A DNA stretch of 64,000 nucleotides, taken from positions 1-64,000 of the forward strand of contig JAUMZK010000009.1 in NCBI GenBank assembly GCA_030528145.1, given 5' to 3'. The notes under the pieces are model-generated. The model had not been told where the DNA came from. It saw only the letters and a list, made by a program, of their open reading frames with translations, and made no database searches. Each line of letters starts with the position of its first letter. The stretch's first letter is position 1. Position numbers and translations under genes: made by a program. Positions 17,135 to 25,883 of the stretch are shown here, piece after piece. The DNA is from Actinomycetaceae bacterium. GTDB taxonomy: Bacteria; Actinomycetota; Actinomycetes; Actinomycetales; Actinomycetaceae.

Positions 17135-17877
17135 CCAGACCTGTCTACTTTTTTACGGGTCGACCCAAGGTCGGCAAAACGGTCACTTTGGATGGCAGCG
17201 AGGGGCGCCACGCCGTAACTGTGCGGCGTTTACAGGTGGGCGAGGACGTTGACCTGGTTGACGGTTTGGGTTACCGGGGTACCTGTTCCGTAGTGGGTGT
17301 GGCGAAAGCTGCTGCCCAACTGAAAGTTTATGCCGTTACTTGTGAAGATGAACCCGCGCTGAAGGTCACTTTGGTGCAGGCTTTGATAAAAGGCGGGCGC
17401 GGTGAAACGGTCATAGAAACGGCTACTGAACTGGACGTATGGCACATAATTCCGTGGCAAAGCGCACGTACAATTGTGCGTTGGAACGGTCCGAAAGCTG
17501 AAAAGGGGAGGCAAAAATGGCTGGGAGTGGTACGCAGTGCCACCAAACAATCCCGTCGCGCCTTTCAACCACAGGTCTCTGCCGTGCATAACACTAAGGA
17601 GTTAGTCGCCTACGTTAGTGAAAAGACGACAGCAGGGGCAACCGTCCTCGTGCTGCATGAAGAAGCCATAACACCCCTGACGCAAATAACGCCGCAAAGC
17701 GAAGAAATAGTGCTGATCGTCGGCCCTGAAGGAGGAATTGGCGAGGACGAAACTAAGGCTTTGTGTGATGCCGGGGCGCAGCTGGTGCGTCTAGGCAAAA
17801 CGGTGTTGCGTGCTGCCAGCGCGGGACCCGCGGCGTTAGCTTATATTGCTGGCACGTGGGGCACTTGGAGAAGATAG
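17131..17877 (+). CDS. rsmE: 16S rRNA (uracil-1498-N3)-methyltransferase
   Basis: 248 aa from ATG 17131, overlapping the dnaJ stop (ATGA). SPOUT-class methyltransferase of PF04452: N-terminal PUA-like part (GSEGRHAVTVRRLQVGEDVDLVDG), then the trefoil-knot AdoMet domain with ALIKGGRGETVIETATEL, LIVGPEGGIGEDE and LGKTVLRAASAGPAAL near the C-terminus. It modifies U1498 of 16S rRNA in the assembled 30S subunit. Its association with dnaJ is frequent in bacteria. phoH follows 35 bp after its stop. Confidence 0.94.
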   Translation: MTRPVYFFTGRPKVGKTVTLDGSEGRHAVTVRRLQVGEDVDLVDGLGYRGTCSVVGVAKAAAQLKVYAVTCEDEPALKVTLVQALIKGGRGETVIETATELDVWHIIPWQSARTIVRWNGPKAEKGRQKWLGVVRSATKQSRRAFQPQVSAVHNTKELVAYVSEKTTAGATVLVLHEEAITPLTQITPQSEEIVLIVGPEGGIGEDETKALCDAGAQLVRLGKTVLRAASAGPAALAYIAGTWGTWRR

Positions 17878-17912
17878 AATTGAAGTGGAAGCATCAGTTC
17901 CAAGGAGCAGCT

Positions 17913-18881
17913 GTGCAAACTGTAACTATTCCCGAAAACGTGTCACCAGTAGGTATTTTTGGTCCTGCAGACGCGTCGCTAAAAGCCATAGAAAAAGGGT
18001 TACCAGGTGTAGATATTGCGCCCAGCGACCAAAAAATTGCTATTACGGGACCTGATGCAGATGTAGAGATCGCCGCATCCTTACTTCGCGAACTAGTATC
18101 CTTGGCGCGTTTGGGAACCCCGCTGGAACCAGAAGAAGTTTCCCACGCCATCGCCCTATTGAAAAAACACCAGGCTGTTCCTGCGGAATCTCTGACAGCG
18201 GCGGTGCTCTCTTCCCGAGGACGCTCGGTCCGACCGCGCACCGAAGGGCAAAGGGAATACGCCCAGGCAATGGAAGAAGCGACCGTTATTTTTGGGCTGG
18301 GACCTGCGGGTACGGGCAAAACCTACCTGGCAATTGCCAAGGCGGTACAAAAGCTCCTCGATGGGCAGGTGCGCCGCATTATTGTTACCCGCCCGGCGGT
18401 GGAAGCAGGGGAATCTTTGGGGTATTTGCCGGGTTCTTTAACGGAAAAAGTGGACCCTTATTTGCGACCAGTTTATGACGCCCTCGGGGATATGTTAGAA
18501 GCGGAGACACTCAGTGAATTTCGCGAGGCCGGAACCATTGAAGTGGCTCCTTTGGCGTACATGCGGGGGCGTACCCTCAACGATGCGTTTATCATCTTGG
18601 ACGAAGCTCAAAACACTACGGCGTTGCAAATGAAAATGTTTTTGACGCGTCTGGGGTTTAATTCCACGATGGTAATTACGGGGGATAGTTCCCAAGTGGA
18701 CTTGCCGGCGGGGAAAAAATCCGGATTGCGCGATGCCGAAGAAGTTTTGCAAGGTCTTAACGGCATTCGCTTCTGCCATTTTACCAGTGCTGACGTGGTG
18801 CGAAATTCTCTGGTTGGCGACATTATTGATGCGTACGAAAGACGTGAATCCCAAGACGTAAGGCACGGATATGGCCACTGA
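17913..18881 (+). CDS. PhoH-like ATPase
   Basis: 322 aa. GTG 17913 is preferred over an upstream GTG at 17856 because AAGGAG lies five bases before it and the other would overlap rsmE. The N-terminal KH-like part (about 1-95) is followed by the P-loop ATPase: GLGPAGTGKTYLA (Walker A near residue 130), IIVTRPAVEAGE, and FIILDEAQNTT (Walker B). It belongs to the PhoH/YbeZ group, linked by family data to RNA processing and ribosome maturation together with YbeY, encoded next. Its stop overlaps the ybeY start by 11 bp. Confidence 0.93.
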   Translation: MQTVTIPENVSPVGIFGPADASLKAIEKGLPGVDIAPSDQKIAITGPDADVEIAASLLRELVSLARLGTPLEPEEVSHAIALLKKHQAVPAESLTAAVLSSRGRSVRPRTEGQREYAQAMEEATVIFGLGPAGTGKTYLAIAKAVQKLLDGQVRRIIVTRPAVEAGESLGYLPGSLTEKVDPYLRPVYDALGDMLEAETLSEFREAGTIEVAPLAYMRGRTLNDAFIILDEAQNTTALQMKMFLTRLGFNSTMVITGDSSQVDLPAGKKSGLRDAEEVLQGLNGIRFCHFTSADVVRNSLVGDIIDAYERRESQDVRHGYGH

Positions 18882-19320
18882 AATTATTAATGAAACGGAT
18901 GTTCGCATTGATGAAACGGAATTCTCTGCCCTCGCCAGTTTCGTTTTGAAAGAAATGAAAGTGTCTCCGCATGCGGAACTGACAATTGTTTTTATTGAAC
19001 CAGAGCCTATGGAAGAACTGCACGTGCGCTGGCTGGATTTACCTGGTCCTACCGACGTCATGAGCTTTCCCATGGACGAACTGACCCCCGGAACGGACGG
19101 CAAATATTCCGAAGGCACATTGGGTGATATTGTCATCTGTCCGCAGGTGGCGGCGAATCAGGCGCATGCAGCCGGGCATAGTGCCAGCGAAGAAATGCTG
19201 CTGTTGGCGACGCACGGTATTTTGCACTTGCTGGGTTATGACCATGTGGACGAGGACGAAAAGAAAGAAATGTTCGATTTGCAACGCAAATTGTTGCTTA
19301 CGTTTTTGTCCCGCCGATGA
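18871..19320 (+). CDS. ybeY: Endoribonuclease YbeY
   Basis: 149 aa from ATG 18871, overlapping phoH. The zinc-binding signature THGILHLLGYDHVDEDE is present (three His, near residue 110), as is the conserved TDVMSFPMDE near residue 60. Required for 16S rRNA 3'-end maturation and ribosome quality control in other bacteria. It overlaps both neighbours, so it is translationally coupled between phoH and the corC-like gene, the standard phoH-ybeY-corC-era order. Confidence 0.95.
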   Translation: MATEIINETDVRIDETEFSALASFVLKEMKVSPHAELTIVFIEPEPMEELHVRWLDLPGPTDVMSFPMDELTPGTDGKYSEGTLGDIVICPQVAANQAHAAGHSASEEMLLLATHGILHLLGYDHVDEDEKKEMFDLQRKLLLTFLSRR

Positions 19321-20585
19321 GCTTTTTGGTATTTGCCGCCGCCCTCAGCCTGTTTTTAACAGGTTTGGCATCAGCTTTAGACGAAGCGTTGGCGCGCATG
19401 ACCAAGGCGCGTGCCGAAGATTTAATTGAAGCGGGCAACAAACGTGCGCAGGCACTACTGTTTGTCATGCAAAGGCGCGCGGTGGCGTCACTGTGTGCGC
19501 GTGCGTTGCTCTCTACGTTTAGTGTTTTTGCCACGGTTTGTGTGGTTATTGTATTTGAGCTGCCAAATTGGTCGACTTGGTTGACACTGTTGGTATCGTT
19601 CCTGGTGGCAGCCGTATTGACGGGTCTTCTTTCGGTACTGTTTGGGGCATATTTAGGTCAGCGCTTCGCCGAACCTTTAGCACTTGCCTTGGCGGGGGCT
19701 ATGCGGCGTCTAATATTGCTGCTGCGTCCTGTGATAGAAAGCTATATGAAACTGCATCCATCCCCGTTGACCGAAGCCGAAATGCGCGCCCTCATGGCAG
19801 AAGACCTCAAAGAAATGGTCGCTGAAATGGGCGAGGACGAACAGCTGGAAATTGAGGACGAAGACCGCGAAATGCTGCGTAGCGTCTTCGAACTGGGAAC
19901 CACTTTGGTGCGGGAAATAATGGTTCCCCGCACTGACATGGTCTCAATTGACAAGGACGCCACCGGCGCAGAAGCATTAGCCCTGTTTGTAGACTCAGGT
20001 TTTTCTCGCCTGCCGGTAATCGGAACTGATTTTGATGACGTGCGCGGCGTTCTCGTCCTAAAAGACGTGTTGGGCAGGACTCATCGGGGTGAAGAAGCCC
20101 TTACGGCTCCCGTCCACCAAATGATGCGCACCATCTTGTTTGTGCCCGAAATGATGCTGTCGGATGATTTGCTGCGTAAAATGCAAGCAAACGGGGACCA
20201 TATGGCAATGCTTGTGGACGAATACGGTGGTATATCTGGGCTGATTACTCTGGAAGATTTAATCGAAGAATTGGTGGGCGACCTCGTCGATGAACACGAC
20301 CATTCCGAACCAGAGCCAAAAGAAATACAGGGCGGTTGGGAAGTGCCCGCGAAAATGGAACTGGGTGACCTTTCGGAACTGCTCGGTTTGGAAATAGATG
20401 ACGAGGACGTCGACACAGTCGCTGGTCTGCTTGCTAAATCTTTGGGTAAAGTACCATTGGCGGGAATGGTAGGGACCGCGCAGGGCCTAAAACTACAAGC
20501 CGGACCAGCAACCGGGCGGCGGCGTACCATTCAAACAGTAATAGTCAGCAAACTTCAGGAGCCTAAAAATGCAATTTCCCAGTGA
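19317..20585 (+). CDS. CorC/HlyC-family CBS-domain membrane protein
   Basis: 422 aa from ATG 19317 (ATGA overlap with ybeY). The N-terminal DUF21/CNNM membrane domain (1-135) has three to four hydrophobic helices (FLVFAAALSLFLTGLA, LLSTFSVFATVCVVIV, LLVSFLVAAVLTGLLSVLF). An acidic linker (EDEQLEIEDEDREM) leads to two CBS motifs (REIMVPRTDMVSIDKDA and later LVDEYGGISGLITLEDLIEEL, about 200-330) and a C-terminal transporter-associated domain. Probably a magnesium or cobalt efflux or regulatory protein in the cytoplasmic membrane; direct transport is unproven for the family. It overlaps era by 17 bp. Confidence 0.92.
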   Translation: MSFLVFAAALSLFLTGLASALDEALARMTKARAEDLIEAGNKRAQALLFVMQRRAVASLCARALLSTFSVFATVCVVIVFELPNWSTWLTLLVSFLVAAVLTGLLSVLFGAYLGQRFAEPLALALAGAMRRLILLLRPVIESYMKLHPSPLTEAEMRALMAEDLKEMVAEMGEDEQLEIEDEDREMLRSVFELGTTLVREIMVPRTDMVSIDKDATGAEALALFVDSGFSRLPVIGTDFDDVRGVLVLKDVLGRTHRGEEALTAPVHQMMRTILFVPEMMLSDDLLRKMQANGDHMAMLVDEYGGISGLITLEDLIEELVGDLVDEHDHSEPEPKEIQGGWEVPAKMELGDLSELLGLEIDDEDVDTVAGLLAKSLGKVPLAGMVGTAQGLKLQAGPATGRRRTIQTVIVSKLQEPKNAISQ

Positions 20586-21561
20586 CGAAGCACTGATGAC
20601 AGGACCATCCGCCCTCGCCGAAAAAACGGCAGAAAAGGCGCAATTTCCAGAAGTTAGTCCCGATTATGTAGCGGGTTTTGCCACAATTGTCGGTCGCCCA
20701 AATGTGGGAAAATCGACGCTGACTAACGCTATTGTGGGGCAAAAAATTGCGATTACGTCAATGCGCCCCGAAACTACCAGGCATACTATTCGCGGGGTGC
20801 ACTCAACTGATATAGGACAATTAATTTTGCTGGACACGCCGGGGTATCACCGTCCGCGTACGCTGCTTGGAAAACGCCTCAATGACCAAGTTCGCGAGGC
20901 TTTAACTCAGGTTGATCTGGTGTTTTTTTGTATGCCCGCAGACCAAAAAGTGGGTCCTGGCGACCGCTTTATAGCACGGGAATTGCGCGACGTGAAAGTG
21001 CCCGTAATCGCTGTAGTTACCAAAACTGACCTAGTAGACCAAGGGCGTTTGTTGGAACACCTGACAGAAGTTGCGCAACTGGGGGACTGGGCTGAAATTG
21101 TGCCGGTGTCAGCAAAGAAAAATAAGCAAGTAGATGTGCTTGTAGACGTGGCGTTAAAATACTTGCCGCCCTCGCCGCCCCTATATCCCCTCGATGCGCT
21201 TTCTGACGAGTCGGACGAAAAAATGATCGCCGAATTTATTCGCGAAGCCGCACTGGAAGGCGTGCGTGAAGAATTGCCGCACTCGTTGGCGGTCCAAGTT
21301 GAAGAAATCATTGAACGCGATCGTGTAAAAGGACAAAAGTCGCGCCCGCTTTTGGACATTCACGTAAACGTTTATGTAGAACGCGACAGCCAAAAAGCCA
21401 TAATTATTGGCAAGGGCGGGGCGCGACTAAAGCACATTGGCACCGTTTCGCGCCAAAACATCGAGCAGTATTTAGGGCGGCGCGTGTATTTGGACCTGCA
21501 CGTGCGCACTGCTAAAGATTGGCAATCTGACCCGAAAATGCTTGGACGTTTAGGTCTCTAG
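20569..21561 (+). CDS. era: GTPase Era
   Basis: 330 aa from ATG 20569; a second in-frame ATG at 20596 is possible. G1 GRPNVGKST (near residue 42), switch region RPETTRH, G3 LLDTPGYH, G4 TKTD, G5 VSAKK. The C-terminal KH domain includes IIIGKGGARLKHIGTVSRQNIE (about 280-305), which in Era proteins binds the 3' end of 16S rRNA. Acts in 30S assembly and completes the ybeY-related cluster. The next intact gene lies 495 bp away; a leuA relic fills the gap. Confidence 0.95.
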   Translation: MQFPSDEALMTGPSALAEKTAEKAQFPEVSPDYVAGFATIVGRPNVGKSTLTNAIVGQKIAITSMRPETTRHTIRGVHSTDIGQLILLDTPGYHRPRTLLGKRLNDQVREALTQVDLVFFCMPADQKVGPGDRFIARELRDVKVPVIAVVTKTDLVDQGRLLEHLTEVAQLGDWAEIVPVSAKKNKQVDVLVDVALKYLPPSPPLYPLDALSDESDEKMIAEFIREAALEGVREELPHSLAVQVEEIIERDRVKGQKSRPLLDIHVNVYVERDSQKAIIIGKGGARLKHIGTVSRQNIEQYLGRRVYLDLHVRTAKDWQSDPKMLGRLGL

Positions 21562-21608
21562 GTGATTATGCGCACCAGTGGCAAATGGTAAATTAGCAAC
21601 CCCGTCCC

Positions 21609-22003
21609 ATGTCGGTGGAAAAGTATGTTCCCAACCACCGCAGCAATCCTTTCACTTTGCCGTTGCGCACCTGGCTTGACCAAATAATTTTGCGGGCGCC
21701 ACGGTGGCTTTCCACCAATTTGCGTGACGGCATCCAGGCGCCACCAAAACCTCTGAATATGGTGCGTAACGCAGGTAAATTATCACGGTCCCAGGGGCGC
21801 TTTCGTGGAGGATTTAGACAAAGCTGGCATCGCGATGCGCGTGATGGAATTCGGAACATGCTCTGAGCGGGTACAGATGCGCAGGCAACTGCTTACATAA
21901 AGGCGCAAATAGGAGACCAAATCATTGGGGGCGCGGGTACTGATCTATCAATACTAAAGCTTCTTACAAGGCAGTCATTTCTGCACTAAATCGTTCATCG
22001 TAA
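21609..22003 (+). pseudogene. leuA: Relic of 2-isopropylmalate synthase gene
   Basis: The left part encodes PLRTWLDQIILRAPRWLSTNLRDG, the N-terminal LeuA pattern (normally ...[24 protein letters not shown]). From about 21787, in another frame, GPRGAFVEDLDKAGIAMRVMEF matches the LeuA regulatory domain. A further shift gives AGTDAQATAYIKAQIGDQII (21888 on), and one more gives ASYKAVISALNRSS ending TAA 22001-22003, which matches the LeuA C-terminus. Both ends survive but the central 1.3-1.4 kb, with the catalytic barrel, is gone. leuA beside era/recO is usual in actinobacteria, so this is decay in place. Leucine synthesis by this enzyme is lost unless another copy exists. Confidence 0.88.
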
Positions 22004-22021
22004 GGACGTTTGTGCCTATCT

Positions 22022-22050
22022 TTGGGTGGGTTTGGGCTTGCTAGTACAGT
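22022..22050 (+). promoter_or_regulatory. Promoter of leucyl aminopeptidase gene, leaderless start
   Basis: TTGGGT (22022-22027), a 17-bp spacer, and TACAGT (22045-22050), followed by six bases and the ATG at 22057. With no Shine-Dalgarno, transcription probably starts at the start codon. Confidence 0.55.
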
Positions 22051-22056
22051 AGAAGT

Positions 22057-23520
22057 ATGACTGAGTTACAACATGTTACCTGTGTAGACGAAACCGATTT
22101 TGTGGTGCTGGGTTTGGGCGGTACCAAAGAGGCCTTGCAAAAGTATTGTGACTGCGACGTTGCGGACCGCACGTACCAGGACGCATACGGCAAGGACGTT
22201 TTGGAAATGGCTGAGGCACTGGGGGCTGATGTCAGCACCGAGTCTGTAACCATTTTCCCGAAAGCCGAGCCCACCGTGGTGGTGGCCGGATTTGGTCAGG
22301 GCTCGCGGGCAGAAATTCGCGAGGGCGTTGGGTCGGCTTTGCGACACCTGCAAGGCGTTGCTAGTGGCGCTACCGTAACGGTGTGTACTGGCGTTGCGGA
22401 CGCCGATTTGGTTCAGGCGGTTGCCGAGGGCGCCTTCTTGGGCGCCTACCAGATTCGTAAAGTTACTAATGCGAACGTGGATGCGCCTATTGCCACCATT
22501 AAAGTGGTGGCACCGGCAGAATTTGCGGCGGTCGTGGAGCGGGCACGCATTGCTACGGCTGCAGTAGTGCAGGCACGCGATTGGGGAAACACCCCACCAA
22601 ATACTTTGTACCCGGAAACTTTTGCAGCTAGTGCCGAACAGTATTTGAGCAACAGTGGCGTAAAGGTTGAAATTCTTGACAAAGCGGCACTAACTGAGGG
22701 CGGTTTCGGTGGTATTTTGGCGGTGGGGGGCGGTTCTGCTCGTGAACCGCGCCTGGTACGCATGAGCTACAAACCCGAAGGCGCTAAGTTCCACCTGGCT
22801 TTGGTTGGTAAGGGCATCACTTTTGACAGTGGTGGTCTGGACATTAAGACCGGTGGGGCAATGTTGGGCATGAAATACGACATGTCAGGCGCCGGTGCTG
22901 TAATTTCGGCAATTAAAGCGATCTCCGACCTCGGAATCAAAGTGCAAGCGACTGCGTATGCGTCGATGGCGGAAAATATGCCTTCTGGCAGTTCCTACCG
23001 GGTTGATGATGTTTTGAACATGTACGGTGGTCATACGGTAGAAAACTACAACACGGACGCGGAAGGGCGCCTGGTGATGGCTGATGCTATTGCGCGCGCC
23101 AGTGAAGACCAACCGGACATGATTGTTGACGTTGCGACGTTGACTGGGGCGTGTATGGTGGCGCTTGGCGAAAACATTGCCGGATTCATGACTAATGACG
23201 ACCGTGCCACGGAGGCGGTTCAGGCGGCAGCAGCGGCTACCGACGAAGAATTCTGGCACCTGCCCATTACGCCATTCATTCGCAAGAAGTTGGAAACCAA
23301 GTATGCGGACTTCCGTTCCGGTGGGCACAATCGGTGGGGCGGCGCGTTGGTGGCTGGTGCATTCTTAGAGAAATTCGTTGGCAAGGACATCATGTGGGCG
23401 CACCTGGACATTGCCGGTCCGGCTAATAACGAGGGCGAAGCTTACGGTTTCACTCCGGCTGGCGGTACCGGTATGTCGGTACGCACCCTGATTGCTCTTG
23501 CTGAGCATTTCGCAAAGTAA
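22057..23520 (+). CDS. pepA: Leucyl aminopeptidase (M17 family)
   Basis: 487 aa from ATG 22057. It removes N-terminal amino acids from peptides in the cytosol with two metal ions. The N-terminal macro-like domain (1-160) is divergent. The catalytic domain carries LVGKGITFDSGGLDIKTG with metal-binding Lys and Asp near residue 255, MKYDMSGAGAV, and the signature NTDAEGRLVMADA near residue 335. Normal length for a hexameric M17 enzyme. It has its own promoter and a strong terminator. Together with the POT peptide transporter at 25884-27365 it fits use of imported peptides as an amino-acid source (inference), sensible beside a dead leuA. Confidence 0.94.
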   Translation: MTELQHVTCVDETDFVVLGLGGTKEALQKYCDCDVADRTYQDAYGKDVLEMAEALGADVSTESVTIFPKAEPTVVVAGFGQGSRAEIREGVGSALRHLQGVASGATVTVCTGVADADLVQAVAEGAFLGAYQIRKVTNANVDAPIATIKVVAPAEFAAVVERARIATAAVVQARDWGNTPPNTLYPETFAASAEQYLSNSGVKVEILDKAALTEGGFGGILAVGGGSAREPRLVRMSYKPEGAKFHLALVGKGITFDSGGLDIKTGGAMLGMKYDMSGAGAVISAIKAISDLGIKVQATAYASMAENMPSGSSYRVDDVLNMYGGHTVENYNTDAEGRLVMADAIARASEDQPDMIVDVATLTGACMVALGENIAGFMTNDDRATEAVQAAAAATDEEFWHLPITPFIRKKLETKYADFRSGGHNRWGGALVAGAFLEKFVGKDIMWAHLDIAGPANNEGEAYGFTPAGGTGMSVRTLIALAEHFAK

Positions 23521-23530
23521 AACGGCAGTA

Positions 23531-23565
23531 AAATGCCCATCTGTAAAGCGGATGGGCATTTTTAT
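23531..23565 (+). terminator. Rho-independent terminator after pepA
   Basis: AAATGCCCATC, nine-base loop, GATGGGCATTT, then further T residues; 11-bp perfect stem starting 10 bp after the stop. Confidence 0.92.
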
Positions 23566-23661
23566 TACTTAAGTCCTAAAATTGCTCGCGTTTTTGGTTT
23601 CGCTTTCAGGATTTTGGGTACACAATGGAATTACCGACAACTCAACAAAGGAGGCGATTTG

Positions 23662-24879
23662 ATGGAGAATACCCAAAAATATCTAGAACTGGAACAAGCT
23701 TATGTTGCGCACAACTACCACCCGTTGCCGGTGGTTCTTTCTCGGGCTGAAGGTCCCTGGGTGTGGGACATTAACGGGAAAAAGTATCTTGACTGTTTGG
23801 CCGGATACTCGTCACTGAACTTTGGGCACCGCAACGAAAGAATTATCAACAGAGCCATTGACCAACTGGGCAAAGTGACCATGACCTCGCGAGCATTTCA
23901 CACGGACCAATTAGGTGAATTCGCGAAGGCGCTTTGCGAACTAACACACATGGACATGGTTCTTCCCATGAACACGGGCGCCGAAGCCGTTGAAAGCGCC
24001 ATCAAATTGGCGCGCCACTGGGGTTATCGCGTAAAGGGTGTGGAAGCGGAAAAAGCCAATATCATTGTTATGGCAGGGAACTTTCACGGGCGTACAACCA
24101 CCATTATTTCCTTTAGTGACGACCCGGTAGCCAAGGAAGACTTCGGTCCTTACACTCCCGGATTTAAGATCGCGCCCTTTGGGGATGCAGCCGCTGCTGC
24201 AGAATTGATTGATGAAAACACAGTCGCAGTGTTGACTGAGCCCATTCAGGGTGAAGCCGGTGTCATTATTCCAGACTCAGAATTCTTCAAGGGTTTACGC
24301 AAAGCTTGCGACGACGCCAATGTATTGCTGATTTTTGACGAAGTGCAGTCTGGTTTCTGTCGCACCGGCTACACTTTCGCAACCGAAATGACCGGTGTCC
24401 GCCCGGACATGATGACGCTAGGCAAAGCCCTCGGGGGCGGTGTATATCCGGTATCCGCAGTGGTAGGCAAACGTGAAATTATGGGGACTTTGCGCCCAGG
24501 TGAGCATGGCAGCACCTTTGGTGGCAACCCGCTTGCCGCCGCCATCGGGCACGAAGTGTGTCAGATGATGCAAGAGGGAACCTACCAAAAAGCTGCGAAA
24601 GAACGCGGCGCAGAAGTAGTATCCGTCCTCGAAACCCTGGTAAGAAAGGGTATTGACAGTTATCGTGCAATGGGACTTTGGATCGGTGTGGACATTGATC
24701 CTGCAGTCGGCACGGCACGGCAAATGTGCGAAGAACTGATGGAACGCGGTATCCTCGCAAAGGACACACATGAAAAAACTGTTCGTTTGTGTCCGCCACT
24801 GTGCGTCACTGAAGACGATACAAAGTTCCTTACGGACGCATTCGTGGCGTCACTAGAGGCTCTAAAACAAGGCAAATAA
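23662..24879 (+). CDS. rocD: Ornithine aminotransferase (ornithine--oxo-acid transaminase)
   Basis: 405 aa. ATG 23662 is fixed by AAAGGAGG at 23647-23654; upstream in-frame codons overlap the terminator and are rejected. Class-III PLP aminotransferase: MNTGAEAVESAIKLAR (phosphate binding), GNFHGRTTTIISFSDDP, TEPIQGEAGVIIP, LIFDEVQSGFCRTG (Asp on the pyridine nitrogen), and TLGKALGGGVYPVSA with the Schiff-base lysine near residue 258. FGPYTPGFKIAPFGD favours ornithine aminotransferase over acetylornithine aminotransferase. It interconverts ornithine and glutamate semialdehyde. Directly followed by a PfkB kinase whose ATG overlaps its stop. Confidence 0.9.
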   Translation: MENTQKYLELEQAYVAHNYHPLPVVLSRAEGPWVWDINGKKYLDCLAGYSSLNFGHRNERIINRAIDQLGKVTMTSRAFHTDQLGEFAKALCELTHMDMVLPMNTGAEAVESAIKLARHWGYRVKGVEAEKANIIVMAGNFHGRTTTIISFSDDPVAKEDFGPYTPGFKIAPFGDAAAAAELIDENTVAVLTEPIQGEAGVIIPDSEFFKGLRKACDDANVLLIFDEVQSGFCRTGYTFATEMTGVRPDMMTLGKALGGGVYPVSAVVGKREIMGTLRPGEHGSTFGGNPLAAAIGHEVCQMMQEGTYQKAAKERGAEVVSVLETLVRKGIDSYRAMGLWIGVDIDPAVGTARQMCEELMERGILAKDTHEKTVRLCPPLCVTEDDTKFLTDAFVASLEALKQGK

Positions 24880-25802
24880 TGCGAAAATTTTTGTGTGCCG
24901 GGGAGGCATTGATCGACGTAGTAAAACGCGAGCGTGAAGTCACCGAGCACGTGGGCGGCAGCATACTAAATGTCGCCTGTGGGCTGAAAAAGTTGGGACA
25001 CAACGTTCGTTTTGCCTCCTGGTGGGCCAATGACCACCTCGGCGCCAAACTGGAAGCCTATTTGCAAGGCGCGCAAATCCCCGTTGCTACTGGCAGCAAC
25101 GGGGCTGTGCGCACCACGGTTGCCACCGCCCTCATAGATGGGGACGGTCATGCCACCTACGAATTCGATTTGGAATGGGATTTGCCCGAAATTTCCGCTG
25201 TCGACCAAATCGGGCACCTCCACGTGGGATCATATTCCACAGTTTTGGACCCAGGCGCACAAAAAGTCATTGCGCTTGCGCAACAGTGCGCGCAACAGGC
25301 GGGTACCACCTTGTCCTACGATCCCAACATCAGACCGGATATTATGCCTGCCAAATCCGAGGCGCTTCGGCGCGTTTTACAAATGGTGGAATTAGCCGAC
25401 GTAGTGAAAGCCTCAGACGAAGATCTGGCGTGGCTATACTTTGGCGAAAATCCTGCTGAAGTTGCAAAAAAGTGGCTGCAAATAGGACCGAGCGTAGTAG
25501 TTGTTACCCAAGGTAGTAAAGGTGCCACTGCTTACATGCAAGATGGCACGAAACTTCGGGTGCCTCCTTTGCAAATAGCTGTTGCAGATACTGTGGGGGC
25601 AGGGGATTCCTTCATGGCAGGGTTACTTTCGGGGCTTGCGGACGCCGGATTGCTTGGGGATAGTGGCAAGTTGCGTGGTGACAGCAAGACGGAACTTGCA
25701 GATGCACTCCAAAGGGCGGCAACGACCTCGGCGATAACGGTTTCTCACAATGGCGCCTATTCTCCGAGTCGTGCCGAAGTAAGTAGTTTTCACCAAAGTT
25801 AG
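24879..25802 (+). CDS. PfkB-family carbohydrate kinase, fructokinase-like
   Basis: 307 aa from ATG 24879, overlapping the rocD stop (TAATG). Ribokinase fold: N-terminal CAGEALIDVVKRE and GGSILNVACGLKKLG (sugar-binding Gly-Gly), central SYDPNIRP typical of fructokinase-like members, VVVTQGSKGA, and the anion-hole signature DTVGAGDSFMAGLLSG near residue 232 with the catalytic Asp. Phosphorylates a sugar using ATP; fructose is the best guess but unproven. The pairing with rocD has no obvious metabolic logic and may only reflect cotranscription. Confidence 0.85.
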   Translation: MRKFLCAGEALIDVVKREREVTEHVGGSILNVACGLKKLGHNVRFASWWANDHLGAKLEAYLQGAQIPVATGSNGAVRTTVATALIDGDGHATYEFDLEWDLPEISAVDQIGHLHVGSYSTVLDPGAQKVIALAQQCAQQAGTTLSYDPNIRPDIMPAKSEALRRVLQMVELADVVKASDEDLAWLYFGENPAEVAKKWLQIGPSVVVVTQGSKGATAYMQDGTKLRVPPLQIAVADTVGAGDSFMAGLLSGLADAGLLGDSGKLRGDSKTELADALQRAATTSAITVSHNGAYSPSRAEVSSFHQS

Positions 25803-25827
25803 TAACGCGAAAACTCTCACATAAAAG

Positions 25828-25864
25828 ATTGGGCGGAACCACACAATACCTGGTTCCACCCAAT
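25828..25864. terminator. Bidirectional terminator between convergent genes
   Basis: ATTGGGCGGAACCA, nine-base loop, TGGTTCCACCCAAT, a 14-bp stem with one mismatch. T-rich runs lie on both outer sides (TCTTTTAT when read on the minus strand), so it can serve the kinase gene and the convergent transporter gene. Confidence 0.85.
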
Positions 25865-25883
25865 TGCTTTCTGTGCTACTTGG

